DNA from: CAMLIZ01 sp966212505
Lineage (GTDB): Bacteria; Pseudomonadota; Gammaproteobacteria; Burkholderiales; Burkholderiaceae_C
Reading direction: 5' to 3'
Assembly (NCBI GenBank): GCA_966212505.1
Contig: CBIHRS010000001.1
Coordinates: forward strand, 62,001 to 126,000
Length of the DNA: 64,000 bases
Under the pieces are notes generated by a model that was not told where the DNA came from, made no database searches, and was given only the letters and a program-made list of their open reading frames with translations. Positions 9,432 to 17,584 of the stretch are shown one piece after another. How positions within the stretch are numbered: the stretch's first letter is position 1; each line of letters begins with the position of its first letter. Position numbers and translations under genes: made by a program.

Positions 9432-10649
9432 TCAGGCTCCCTTCGCCGGCTTGGCCGGCTTGGCGGGATTGGCAGCGGCCACCGACGGAGCGGAGGCCGC
9501 GCCCGTGGGCGGCGGCGCCACCTGCACCGGCGCGCCGGGGAAGAAGATGCGGGCCATGCCGTCGACGATCACTTCGTCGCCGGCCGCCAGGCCCTTGCTG
9601 ATGATCCAGCCGTCGGCCAGCTGGTCGCCCACCATCACCGGCTTCGGCAGCGCCTTGCCGCCAGCGGCCACGTAGACGAACTTGCCCTGCGGCCCTTCGA
9701 GCACCGCGCGGGTGGCGACCTTCACCGCATTGGGCCGGGTGGCGCCGAGCAGCCGCACGCGCACGAACTGGCCGGGCTTCAGCACGCCCTCGGGGTTGGG
9801 AATCTCGGCCTCGGCTTCCACCGTGCCGGTGTTGCCCGAGACGCGCGTGTCGGAGAACAGCAGCTTGCCCTTCACCGGATAGGTGCTGCCATCGGCCAGC
9901 TTCACCTCCACGTCGAAGGCCTCCTTGGGCGGCAGCTGCAGCTGGCCCGAAGCCACCTCGGTGCGCCAGCGCATCTGGTCGGTGTCGGCGATGCCGAAGC
10001 GCACCTTGATCGGATCGGTCTGCGTCACCGTGGTGAGCAATACCTGCGGGCCGGAGACCAGCGTGCCTTCCGACACCTGCGAACGGCTGGCCACGCCGCC
10101 GATCGGCGCCTCGACCTTGGTGTAGCTCAGGTTCAGCGCGGCCTCGGCCCGGCGGGCCTGCGCACCCTTGAGGTCGGCGCGCGCCACCTGCTCGGCGGAG
10201 GCGGCATCGTCGTATTCGCGCTGGCTCACCGCATGGGCATCCCACAGCGGCTTCAGGCGGTTGAGCGTGCGGGTGGCCTGGGCCAAGCGCGCCTCGGCAG
10301 CGGCCACGTCGGCATCGGCCCGGTTCAGCGCCGCCTGGTAGGGCGCCGCATCGAGGCTGTACAGCGACTGGCCCTTCTTGACCACCCCGCCCTCGCCGAA
10401 GTTGCGCTTCAGCAGGATGCCCGAGACCCGGGCACGCACCTCGATGTCGCGCGAGCCGGCGGTCTGGCCCACGTATTCATAGACGGCCGGCACGGTGGCC
10501 GCAGCCACCTTCTCGACCGACACCGCCGCTGGCGGCGGGCCGCCGGCGCCTGGACCATGACCTTCGGCACCCCCGGCACGGCCACAACCTGTGATGATGC
10601 CGGCGAGCGCCAGCGCGGAAACGAGCAGAACAAAGCGATACGCAGACAT
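9432..10649 (-). CDS. RND efflux periplasmic adaptor (membrane fusion protein, AcrA/MexA type)
   Basis: A 405-residue adaptor lipoprotein with a lipobox at GIITGC (Cys about 22), which tethers it to the inner membrane. The usual order is visible: lipoyl half motif (YVGQTAGSRDIEVRARVSG, about 60-80), an alpha-helical hairpin (about 105-170), the second lipoyl half (LSYTKVEAPIGGVASR), then beta-barrel and membrane-proximal domains (LKPGQFVRVRL). The tail is a Pro/Ala/Lys-rich low-complexity stretch (PAKPAKPAKGA). It is the first gene of the pump operon. AGGAAGAGG precedes the ATG, and the AcrR-type palindrome lies about 40-60 bases upstream. Confidence 0.95.
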   Translation of the reverse strand: MSAYRFVLLVSALALAGIITGCGRAGGAEGHGPGAGGPPPAAVSVEKVAAATVPAVYEYVGQTAGSRDIEVRARVSGILLKRNFGEGGVVKKGQSLYSLDAAPYQAALNRADADVAAAEARLAQATRTLNRLKPLWDAHAVSQREYDDAASAEQVARADLKGAQARRAEAALNLSYTKVEAPIGGVASRSQVSEGTLVSGPQVLLTTVTQTDPIKVRFGIADTDQMRWRTEVASGQLQLPPKEAFDVEVKLADGSTYPVKGKLLFSDTRVSGNTGTVEAEAEIPNPEGVLKPGQFVRVRLLGATRPNAVKVATRAVLEGPQGKFVYVAAGGKALPKPVMVGDQLADGWIISKGLAAGDEVIVDGMARIFFPGAPVQVAPPPTGAASAPSVAAANPAKPAKPAKGA

Positions 10650-10686
10650 GCGGCAATCCTCTTCCTTCTTGATTGGCGGCGCAGTT

Positions 10687-10710
10687 TACATACATCTTTG
10701 AATGTATGTT
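10687..10710. promoter_or_regulatory. AcrR-type operator between the efflux operon and its TetR-family regulator
   Basis: A perfect 8-base inverted repeat, ACATACAT (10688-10695) and ATGTATGT (10702-10709), separated by CTTTGA. Both arms, the spacing and much of the spacer match, from memory, the 24-base AcrR operator in front of E. coli acrAB. It lies between the divergent adaptor and TetR-family genes and is closest to the adaptor start, so it should control the pump and perhaps the regulator as well. Confidence 0.8.
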
Positions 10711-10787
10711 TGCCAGTAGGGTGAACCGGCGGGACGATTCTGGGCTCCAAGGGTGGACAATTCCATGACCTGATGGAGAACGGCCCG

Positions 10788-11480
10788 ATGGTCCGCCGCA
10801 CGAAGGAAGAAGCCCTTGCCACCCGCCACCGCATCCTGGACGCCGCAGAAATGCTGTTCCAGCGCTGCGGCGTGTCCCGCACGTCGCTGCACGACATCGC
10901 GCAGGCCGCCGATGTCACGCGCGGCGCGATCTACTGGCACTTCAAGGACAAGGCCGACCTGTTCAACGCGATGATGGAGCGGGCCACGATGCCGCTCGAG
11001 GAATCGATGGGCAGCAGCTGCGGCTGCCCGGAAGGCGGCGACCCCATCCGCTTCATCGAGGCCAAGCTGATCGAGGCGCTGCGCCTCACCGCGACCCATC
11101 CGCAGACCCGGCGCGTGTTCGAGATCGCCACGCACAAGGTCGAATACGTCGACGAGCTGCTGGCGGTGCGCGACCGGCACCTCTCTGGCCGCAACGAATG
11201 CCTGGGCGAGGTGGAGCGCGAGCTCAAGGCCGCCATGCGCCGCGGGCTGATCCGCTCCGACGTGCCGGCCCGCTCGGTGGCGCTGGGCCTGCATGCGCTG
11301 GTCGACGGCCTGATCCAGAATTGGATGCTCGACCCCGAGGTGTTCGACCTCGTGCGGGTGGGCCGCCACGTGCTGCAGACCTACCTGGCCGGCCTGAAGC
11401 CCGAGGCCGCCGCCGAGACTGAAGCCAAGGCCGCACCGGCGCGGCGCAAGCGCACCAGCCTGCCGGCCAACCCCTCGTGA
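10788..11480 (+). CDS. TetR/AcrR-family repressor of the divergent RND pump
   Basis: A 230-residue TetR-family regulator starting MVRRTKEEALATRHRIL, closely like AcrR/TtgR. The ATG at 10788 is preferred over one five codons upstream (10773) because GGAG lies nine bases before it and the AcrR-like N-terminus begins there. The helix-turn-helix is TSLHDIAQAADVTRGAIYWHFKDKADLF (about residues 33-60). The C-terminal domain would bind drugs and release DNA. The divergent layout and the AcrR-type palindrome make the RND operon its evident target. The last 20 residues are an Ala/Lys/Arg-rich tail outside the family core. Confidence 0.93.
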   Translation: MVRRTKEEALATRHRILDAAEMLFQRCGVSRTSLHDIAQAADVTRGAIYWHFKDKADLFNAMMERATMPLEESMGSSCGCPEGGDPIRFIEAKLIEALRLTATHPQTRRVFEIATHKVEYVDELLAVRDRHLSGRNECLGEVERELKAAMRRGLIRSDVPARSVALGLHALVDGLIQNWMLDPEVFDLVRVGRHVLQTYLAGLKPEAAAETEAKAAPARRKRTSLPANPS

Positions 11481-11634
11481 AGTGCATCACGGGATTGCAC
11501 ACCTGCCCGGTCAAAACGTAGCGAAACTCCCGGTCCGCAGGTGACCGGCTTAGCCTAAAGTGCTGGCTGCCGCATCGCGGCCCCGATAAAACACCGCCCA
11601 CCTGGCTTCGCTCTCTTTCCGGAGGAGTCCCCTC

Positions 11635-12786
11635 ATGTCCCTGCGCACGACCGCCGTCGCCACCCTGACCCTGGCCGCCCTCGCTGCATCGCTCGCGCTG
11701 AGCGGCTGCTCCAAGGTGGGCGACACGATCAAGATCGGCGTGGCCCAGCCGCTGTCCGGCCCCCTCGCCCCGCTGGGCAAGGACATGCTCAACGGCGTGA
11801 AGCTCGCCGTCGACGAGATGAACAAGGCCGGCGTCAAGATCGACGGCCACCCGGTCAAGCTCGAGGTGGTGTCGGCCGACGACAAGGCCAATGCCGACGA
11901 AGGCAAGAAGGCCGCGCAGACCCTGGTCGACGCCGGCGTGATCGCAGTGGTGGGCGACCTGAACTCCGGCGTCAGCATGGCGGCCGCGCCGATCTACGCC
12001 GAGCACAACATCCCGCAGCTGGCGATCTCCACCAAGCCCGACTACACCAAGCTCGGCTTCGAAACCACCTTCCGCCTTGTGGCCAACGACGCGATGCAGG
12101 CCAAGGCCATGGGCTCCTACGCCGCCGCGCAGCTGGCCGGCAATGCCTATGCGGTGCTCGACGACGGCACGCCCTACGGCAAGGGCCTGTCCGACGCGGC
12201 CGCGGCCGAGATCAAGAAGCAGAACAAGAACGTCGCGGTGCGCAAGGGCTTCGACGACAAGACCACCGACTTCGCCGCGCTGATCCCCGAGCTGAAGGCG
12301 GCCAAGGTCGACATCATCGTGACCACGCTGGCCGACTTCCAGACGCTGGCGATGATCGAGCAACTGGCCAAGGCCGGCATGACCGACATGCGCATCCTGG
12401 GCGGCGACACGATCAAGACCGACAAGCTGGTCAAGGGCGCGCTGCCGATCCGCGGTGTCTACGCCACCTCGCCGATCATCGAGGCGCGCGAGTTCAACAA
12501 CGGCCGCGACTTCCTCAACCGCTTCCGCGCGGCCACCGGCGGCGAGCCGGTGTATGGCGCGCACTATGCGTACGACGCGGTGCACGTGGTGATGGCGGCG
12601 GTCAAGCGCATCGACTCCACCGATGGCAAGAAGCTCACCGCCGAGCTGAAGAAGATCGATGCGCTGGCGCCGGTGACCAATGCGATCCGCTTCAAGCCGG
12701 ATGGCGAGCAGTACTACGGTGCGGTGAGCGTCTACAAGGCCCAGCCCGGCGCCTGGGAAGCCGTGATGCGCAGCGACCAATGGTGA
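11635..12786 (+). CDS. Branched-chain amino-acid-type ABC transporter substrate-binding lipoprotein (LivJ/LivK family)
   Basis: A 383-residue type-I periplasmic binding protein. GGAGGAG sits just before the ATG. The signal peptide ends in a lipobox (LALSGC, Cys about 24), unusual for a Gram-negative LivK, so it is probably anchored to a membrane. IKIGVAQPLSGPLAPLGKDMLNGVKLAVDEMN is the family signature at the mature N-terminus, and the rest covers both lobes (AVVGDLNSGVSMAAAPIYAEH, GGDTIKTDKLV). No permease or ATPase gene is adjacent, so it either serves a transporter encoded elsewhere or acts as a sensor. Ligand unknown; amino acids or related acids are typical. It converges on the amidohydrolase gene across a triple hairpin. 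Confidence 0.9.
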   Translation: MSLRTTAVATLTLAALAASLALSGCSKVGDTIKIGVAQPLSGPLAPLGKDMLNGVKLAVDEMNKAGVKIDGHPVKLEVVSADDKANADEGKKAAQTLVDAGVIAVVGDLNSGVSMAAAPIYAEHNIPQLAISTKPDYTKLGFETTFRLVANDAMQAKAMGSYAAAQLAGNAYAVLDDGTPYGKGLSDAAAAEIKKQNKNVAVRKGFDDKTTDFAALIPELKAAKVDIIVTTLADFQTLAMIEQLAKAGMTDMRILGGDTIKTDKLVKGALPIRGVYATSPIIEAREFNNGRDFLNRFRAATGGEPVYGAHYAYDAVHVVMAAVKRIDSTDGKKLTAELKKIDALAPVTNAIRFKPDGEQYYGAVSVYKAQPGAWEAVMRSDQW

Positions 12787-12797
12787 TGTGGACACCC

Positions 12798-12869
12798 GGC
12801 CGCTGAGTACAGCGGCCACCCTCCGAGAGGGTCTGAATCGGGCTTGGGGCGGCCCGGCGCCCGATTCAG
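12798..12869. terminator. Three consecutive perfect hairpins between convergent genes
   Basis: Three inverted repeats follow each other almost without a gap: GGCCGCTG/CAGCGGCC (12798-12817, loop AGTA), ACCCTC/GAGGGT (12818-12832, loop CGA) and CTGAATCGGGC/GCCCGATTCAG (12833-12869, 15-base loop). The last right arm contains the stop codon of the minus-strand gene. There is no T-run on either side, so this is not a textbook intrinsic terminator, but it sits where a two-way transcript end would be expected. Confidence 0.5.
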
Positions 12870-13726
12870 CCCGCGCTCACGAGGCTCGTGCGTATGTGCG
12901 CGGCCAGCTCCTCCAGCATCCCCTGCAGCGCCCGCTGCAGCCGCTCGAAGCCTGCATGCGGCCGGCCAGTGGCCGCGTCCATGTAGAGCGACTTCTTCAG
13001 TTCCACCTGCACTGCATGGCAACGCCTTGCAGGGTCGCCTGAGCGGCGGATGATCTCCACGCCCTTGAACGGCTCGTTGCGCGCCACGCTGTAGCCCGCT
13101 GCGCGCAGGCTGCGCTCGAGCAAGGCCATCGTCGCCTCGTCGGCAGTGGTGCCGTCGAGATCGCCCAGCACCACGTCGGCCAGCGGCTTCTCCGGCAGGC
13201 CCAGCCTGCGGTAGCTGTCGTCGGGCATCGAATGCACGTTGAGATGCCAGCGGGCACCGAAGCGGGCATGCGCCATGTCGAGCGCCTGCCACAGCGCATC
13301 GTGATAAGGCTGCCAGCAACGCTCGATGCGGCGCTGCACCTCGGCCACGCTCAGCCGGCGGTCATAGATCGGCCGGCCTTCGTACAAGCGCCAGACGAGG
13401 CCGATGCCCAGCGCCGTCTTCACGCTGGGCGACATCGGGCCCGGCCAGGGCACGTCGAGCAGCGCCTCGTCGATGTCGTCCACCGCGCGGTTGGGGTCGA
13501 TGTACACGCGCGGAAAGCGCGCTGCGAGCAGCGTCGCGCCCACGGCCGGCGCGCCGGCGTAGAGCCGGTCGACAAAGCTGTCTTCGGTGTGCCGCAGCAG
13601 CGCCCTGGGCAGCGCCGGATCGAAGTCGGCGGGCCATACGTCGCCGCTGTGCGGTGAATCGAGAACAAGGGGGAGCGGGTCGGCTGAGGGCGCCAGCAGC
13701 GAGCAGGCATCGTGAGCGGGTCGCAT
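12866..13726 (-). CDS. N-formylglutamate amidohydrolase family protein
   Basis: A 286-residue member of the N-formylglutamate amidohydrolase family (HutG type, PF05013), zinc enzymes that release formate from N-formylglutamate, the last step of one histidine-degradation route. The family hallmarks are present: LPLVLDSPHSG near residue 20, RVYIDPNRAVDDID about 90-105, HLNVHSMPDDS about 175 and LELKKSLYMD near the C-terminus. The ATG at 13726 is chosen because the family core begins right after it. The frame stays open upstream to a GTG at 13861, but that extension has no family similarity. No other hut genes are in the window, so it may act on another N-acyl amino acid. Confidence 0.85.
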   Translation of the reverse strand: MRPAHDACSLLAPSADPLPLVLDSPHSGDVWPADFDPALPRALLRHTEDSFVDRLYAGAPAVGATLLAARFPRVYIDPNRAVDDIDEALLDVPWPGPMSPSVKTALGIGLVWRLYEGRPIYDRRLSVAEVQRRIERCWQPYHDALWQALDMAHARFGARWHLNVHSMPDDSYRRLGLPEKPLADVVLGDLDGTTADEATMALLERSLRAAGYSVARNEPFKGVEIIRRSGDPARRCHAVQVELKKSLYMDAATGRPHAGFERLQRALQGMLEELAAHIRTSLVSAG

Positions 13727-13836
13727 CGGCACGATGGTAGGTGAAGCGCAGGGAGTGCGCCGGGAACGACGATTGCCAATCAGAAACTCCTTGCCATGCC
13801 TTCCAAGCGCCGCTACCGTGGCGGACCCTCCAAGGA

Positions 13837-14604
13837 ATGCTGTTGTCCACGACGCCTCCACCGCCCGTCGGTATCGACCCTTCGCGGATCGCGCAGGAGC
13901 TCGCCCACCTGCGCGAACAGGTCCAGGAGCGTGACGACCTGCTGGCCCTTGCGGCCCATGAGCTGCGCAATCCGTTGCATGGCCTGTCGCTGCAATTGCG
14001 GCTGGTGCGCAAGGCCTCGGAGATCAGCGACCCCGGCATGCTCGGGCGCCACCTCGACAAGGCCGAGCAGATGCTGCAGCGCTATGCAGAACGCCTGACG
14101 CTGCTGCTCGACCTGACCCGGCTCAACGACCACGCCTTCCCCGTCGACCCGCAGCGGGTCGACCTGAGCCGGCTGCTCTCGGTGCTGATCGACATGCTGA
14201 CCAGCGAGGCGCAGTTCCACCGCGTGCATGTGAGGCTGGCAGCACCGCCGGTGCTCGAAGTGGTCACCGATGCGCGGGCGCTCGAGCAGATCGTCGGCAA
14301 CCTGCTGCTCAACGCCTTCAAGCACGCCGCCTGCACCGAGGTGGTGGTCAGTGCGCGGCAGGCCGATGGCGGCGACCACGTCGAGATCGACGTGGCCGAC
14401 GACGGCCGCGGCATCTCGCCGGAAGACCAGCAGCGCATCTTCTCGAAGTTCGCTCGAGGGGGCGCTTCCGGCGCCACGGCGGGCTCGGGCCTCGGCCTGT
14501 GGATCGTGCGTAAACTCCTGGCCGTCTTGGGCGGGAGCATCTCGCTGCGCAGCCGCCTCGGCGCAGGGAGCGTCTTCACGCTACGGATTCCCACGAACAC
14601 CTGA
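13837..14604 (+). CDS. Cytoplasmic sensor histidine kinase without a sensor domain
   Basis: About 255 residues with only a short N-terminal coiled region (IAQELAHLREQVQERDD) before the catalytic core. The H-box is HELRNPLHGL with phospho-acceptor His41. The N-box is QIVGNLLLNAFKHA, and G boxes are VADDGRGISPEDQQRIF and GSGLGLWIVRKLLAVLGG, so it should be an active kinase. No transmembrane segment or PAS/GAF domain is visible, so input must come from a partner. The KaiC-like gene begins 19 bases after its stop and the response regulator follows, which makes a three-gene unit. The start is uncertain: AAGGA touches the ATG at 13837, so a TTG two codons later (13843) may be used, and the frame is open up to a GTG at 13741. 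Confidence 0.85.
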   Translation: MLLSTTPPPPVGIDPSRIAQELAHLREQVQERDDLLALAAHELRNPLHGLSLQLRLVRKASEISDPGMLGRHLDKAEQMLQRYAERLTLLLDLTRLNDHAFPVDPQRVDLSRLLSVLIDMLTSEAQFHRVHVRLAAPPVLEVVTDARALEQIVGNLLLNAFKHAACTEVVVSARQADGGDHVEIDVADDGRGISPEDQQRIFSKFARGGASGATAGSGLGLWIVRKLLAVLGGSISLRSRLGAGSVFTLRIPTNT

Positions 14605-14623
14605 GCCGACGAATCGAATACCC

Positions 14624-16117
14624 ATGAACGACAGCCCTTCAGCAGCCCCGGGCCTCGAGCGCCTGCGCACCGGCATTCCGGGGGTGGATGTGGTCCTCGG
14701 TGGCGGTTTCTTCCGCTCCGGCGTGTACATCGTCCATGGCCAGCCGGGCAGCGGCAAGACCATCTTCGCCAACCAGCTGTGCTACCGGCACGTGGCCGGT
14801 GGCGGTCGGGCTGTCTACGTCACGCTGCTGGCCGAGTCGCACTCGCGCATGCTGCAGCACATCCGGCCGCTGGCCTTCTTCGACGAAAGCGCCATCCCTG
14901 ACAGGCTCAGCTACATCAGCGCCTTCCACGACCTCGAGGCCGACGGCCTCAAGGGGCTGATGAGCGTGCTGCGGCGCGAGATGCGCGCGCGCAACGTCAG
15001 CGTGCTGGTGCTCGACGGGCTGGTGGCCGCGGCCGAGGCCGCCGAAACCGACCGGGAGCTGAAGAAGTTCGTGCACGAAGTACAGACCAGCGCGGTCTTC
15101 CATGGCTGCACCGTCTTCCTGCTCACCAGCGGCAGTACGCAGCGCATCAATGCCGAGCACACGATGGTCGACGGCCTGATCGAGCTCGAAGACCGGCTGT
15201 TCGACGCACGCTCCGAGCGCTCGATCCAGGTGCGCAAGTTCCGCGGCGGCGGCTCGCTGCGCGGCAAGCATGCGCTGCGCATCAGCGATGCCGGCATCGA
15301 GGTGTTTCCGCGCATCGAGGCCTTGCTGACAACCGAGCCCGACGGCGGGATGAAGCGCACCGTGACGAGCACCGGCGTCGACAGCATCGACACCCTGATC
15401 GCCGCCGGCGGCATCCCGACCGCCAGCTCCACCGTCGTCGTGGGCTCCACCGGCACCGGCAAGACCACGCTGGGGCTGCACTTCCTGTCGCGCTGCAGCG
15501 CCGACGAACCGGGCCTGATGTTCAGCTTCTTCGAGTCGCCCGACCGCCTGCGGGCCAAGGCCCGCGGCTTCGGGCTCGACCTGCAGCCGCTGGAGGCTGC
15601 AGGCCATCTGGAGCTGATGTGGTTCTCGCAGGGCGAACACATGCTCGACGAACTGGGCCACATCCTGCTCGCCGAAGTGTCGCGCCGAGGCGTGAAGCGG
15701 CTGCTGATCGACGGCCTGTCCGGCTTCTTCGAGTCGGCCATCTATCCCGAGCGCACCGGCCGTTTCTTCTCCTGCCTGACCAACGAGCTGCGCCGCCTGG
15801 GCGCCACGGTGCTGATGACGCTCGAGACGCGCGACGTGGTCAGCAGCGCCATCAGCACGCCCTACGGGGTCTCCGGCTTCGTCGACAACCTGCTGTTCCT
15901 GCGCTTCGTGCAGAACGAGGGGATGGTCAAGCGCCTGCTCACGATCACCAAGATGCGCGACAGCGATTTCGACCACGGGCTGCACGAGCTGAGGATCAGC
16001 GGCACGGGCATGCGCATTGCTGGCCTCTTCAGTTCCGGCGGCGATGTCATCCCGAGTGCGCATCCGGTGCCGGGGTCGATGCCCACATCCTCCCCCGACG
16101 ACAAGGCGCAGCAATAA
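14624..16117 (+). CDS. KaiC-like double RecA-domain ATPase
   Basis: A 497-residue protein with two tandem KaiC/RadA-type domains, the length and layout of cyanobacterial KaiC. Domain 1 has Walker A GQPGSGKT (residues 39-46) and Walker B VSVLVLDGL; domain 2 has GSTGTGKT (about 275-282) and RLLIDGLSG. The paired glutamates that follow the second strand in KaiC appear as LAES and FFES, one of each pair kept. Near the end of domain 2, SSAISTPYG lines up by eye with the KaiC segment holding the autophosphorylated Ser-Thr pair. There is no kaiA or kaiB here, so a circadian role is not implied. With a histidine kinase upstream and a single-domain response regulator 11 bases downstream, it likely modulates or is modulated by that phosphorelay. 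Confidence 0.9.
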   Translation: MNDSPSAAPGLERLRTGIPGVDVVLGGGFFRSGVYIVHGQPGSGKTIFANQLCYRHVAGGGRAVYVTLLAESHSRMLQHIRPLAFFDESAIPDRLSYISAFHDLEADGLKGLMSVLRREMRARNVSVLVLDGLVAAAEAAETDRELKKFVHEVQTSAVFHGCTVFLLTSGSTQRINAEHTMVDGLIELEDRLFDARSERSIQVRKFRGGGSLRGKHALRISDAGIEVFPRIEALLTTEPDGGMKRTVTSTGVDSIDTLIAAGGIPTASSTVVVGSTGTGKTTLGLHFLSRCSADEPGLMFSFFESPDRLRAKARGFGLDLQPLEAAGHLELMWFSQGEHMLDELGHILLAEVSRRGVKRLLIDGLSGFFESAIYPERTGRFFSCLTNELRRLGATVLMTLETRDVVSSAISTPYGVSGFVDNLLFLRFVQNEGMVKRLLTITKMRDSDFDHGLHELRISGTGMRIAGLFSSGGDVIPSAHPVPGSMPTSSPDDKAQQ

Positions 16118-16128
16118 AGGGTTGGCGT

Positions 16129-16488
16129 GTGAAGACCATTCTGGTCGTAGACGACGAGCTGGCGAACGCGGAGGTCATGAGCCTGATCCTCGAGGAGGAG
16201 GGCTACCGGGTCTTCTGCGCTTCCAACGGCCGCCATGGGCTGGAGCGGGTGGCCGAGGTGCGGCCCGACCTCGTCGTGCTCGACTTCATGATGCCGATCA
16301 TGAACGGCGCCGACATGGCGAAGGCGCTGCGCGCCTCGCCGCAGACCCGGCACATCCGCATCCTGATGAACAGCAGCCTCACCGAGCAGGCGGTGCGCGA
16401 GCACACCACCGACTACGACGTGTTCCTGCGCAAGCCCTACAACATCGACGCGGCGCTGCAGGCCATCGCCGAACTGCTCGCCGCCTGA
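16129..16488 (+). CDS. Single-domain response regulator
   Basis: A 119-residue CheY-like receiver starting at a GTG with AAAGGG about seven bases upstream. The acidic pocket is ILVVDDE at the N-terminus, the phospho-acceptor is the Asp in LVVLDFMMPIMNG (about residue 48), the Ser is in ILMNSSL and the conserved Lys in FLRKPYN. There is no output domain, so it must act by protein contact. Third gene of the kinase-KaiC-receiver unit, 11 bases after the KaiC-like stop. Its stop codon and that of the convergent binding-protein gene share a small hairpin (TGAAGC/GCTTCA, 16486-16503), which leaves four bases between the genes. Confidence 0.92.
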   Translation: MKTILVVDDELANAEVMSLILEEEGYRVFCASNGRHGLERVAEVRPDLVVLDFMMPIMNGADMAKALRASPQTRHIRILMNSSLTEQAVREHTTDYDVFLRKPYNIDAALQAIAELLAA

Positions 16489-16492
16489 AGCC

Positions 16493-17290
16493 TCACTGCT
16501 TCAGCCCGGAGCGGCTGAACCACTTGGCGCTCAGCTTGCGCAGCTCGCCCGAGGCCTTGGCGGCCTCGATGATCTCGTTGACCTTGTCGCGCAGCTTGTC
16601 CTCGCCCTTGGGCACGCCGATGTAGTTGCGCGAATCCTTCAGCACGAACTTGGTGTCGACCTCGAGGCTGGGGTTCTTCTGGGCCGCGGCCATCGCGGCG
16701 CTGATGCCCGCGGCCAGCAACTTGGCCCGGCCGTCGCCGTAGGCTGCCAGCGTCGCGGCGTTGTCGTCGAAGCGCTCGATCTGCACGTCGGGCCCGGCCA
16801 CCTTGCTCAGCTCCTGGTCCTCGATCGAGCCCTTGGTCACCGCCACCGATTTGCCCTTGAGGTCGGCCGGCGCGGCCACCGCCATCGCCTTCGGGCCGAA
16901 CACCGCGAGGTAGAACGACGAATAGTCGCTGGTGAAGTCGATCAGCTTCTCGCGCTCGGCGTTCTTGCCCAGCGTCGAGATCACGAGGTCGGCCTTGTGC
17001 TCCTGCAGCGCAGGAATGCGCTGCGCGCTGGCCACCGGCACCAGCTTCACCGCCACGTCGAGCTTGGCCGCGATCAGCCGCGCCATGTCCACGTCCAGCC
17101 CTGCCGGCTGCTGGTCGGCGCCCAGGAAGCCGAAGGGCGGCAGGTCCACCGGGATGCCGATGCGGATCTGCTTGTGCTTGTGGATGTCGTCGAGCGCGGC
17201 CTGCGACCACGCCGGAGACACCGCGGCCAGCGCCAGGCCGGACAGCGCCAGGGCCACCAGAGAACGACGGGAGAACGAAGGGATCTTCAT
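16493..17290 (-). CDS. Amino-acid ABC transporter substrate-binding protein (family 3)
   Basis: A 265-residue periplasmic binding protein with a signal peptide (MKIPSFSRRSLVALALSGLALAAVSPAWSQA, given here in outline: basic start, hydrophobic core, cleavage near Ala27). The ATG at 17290 is chosen because the signal peptide begins there, although the frame is open further upstream. Family-3 signatures are IRIGIPVDLPPFGFLG, GLDVDMARLIAAKL and PALQEHKADLVISTLGKNAER. The SRR in the leader is weakly Tat-like. No permease or ATPase gene is beside it, so it is the second orphan binding protein in this stretch. It ends four bases from the convergent response regulator. Ligand unknown, probably a polar or basic amino acid. 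Confidence 0.88.
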   Translation of the reverse strand: MKIPSFSRRSLVALALSGLALAAVSPAWSQAALDDIHKHKQIRIGIPVDLPPFGFLGADQQPAGLDVDMARLIAAKLDVAVKLVPVASAQRIPALQEHKADLVISTLGKNAEREKLIDFTSDYSSFYLAVFGPKAMAVAAPADLKGKSVAVTKGSIEDQELSKVAGPDVQIERFDDNAATLAAYGDGRAKLLAAGISAAMAAAQKNPSLEVDTKFVLKDSRNYIGVPKGEDKLRDKVNEIIEAAKASGELRKLSAKWFSRSGLKQ

Positions 17291-17584
17291 CGGGCACCTC
17301 GGAAGTCGGTCGGTACCGTGGCTTCGGCACCGCCGCGCCGCGATTGACCGACGCCGGCCGCCGCAGGCGCCACTAATGCACGACTCCTGGCCGGGCGTGC
17401 GGGCGCTGCATCTGGCGCGCCATCCACTCCGTATACGAAGAGCAGGAGCCGCCCGCCAGCCATGATGACCCTCAGCCCCGCCCCCTCGATCGCCGCCGCG
17501 CGCCTGCGCACAATCTTCCATGGCGGCACCGGAAGCGATCTGCTAAGGTCGCGGCGCCATGCCGGCCCGATCCGCCTGCACCCC

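Noticed and set aside
12798..12869. Ends of an insertion sequence or integron site
   Set aside because: Three unrelated small hairpins, no transposase or integrase, no target duplication, and both flanking genes intact.
14624..16117. A circadian clock in the cyanobacterial sense
   Set aside because: No kaiA or kaiB is present; KaiC-like proteins are widespread and mostly non-circadian.
17291..17584. RpoE/ChrR-type promoter (TGATCC then CGTATA) in front of the ECF sigma gene
   Set aside because: A CGTATA occurs near 17430 but there is no TGATCC at the right distance upstream.
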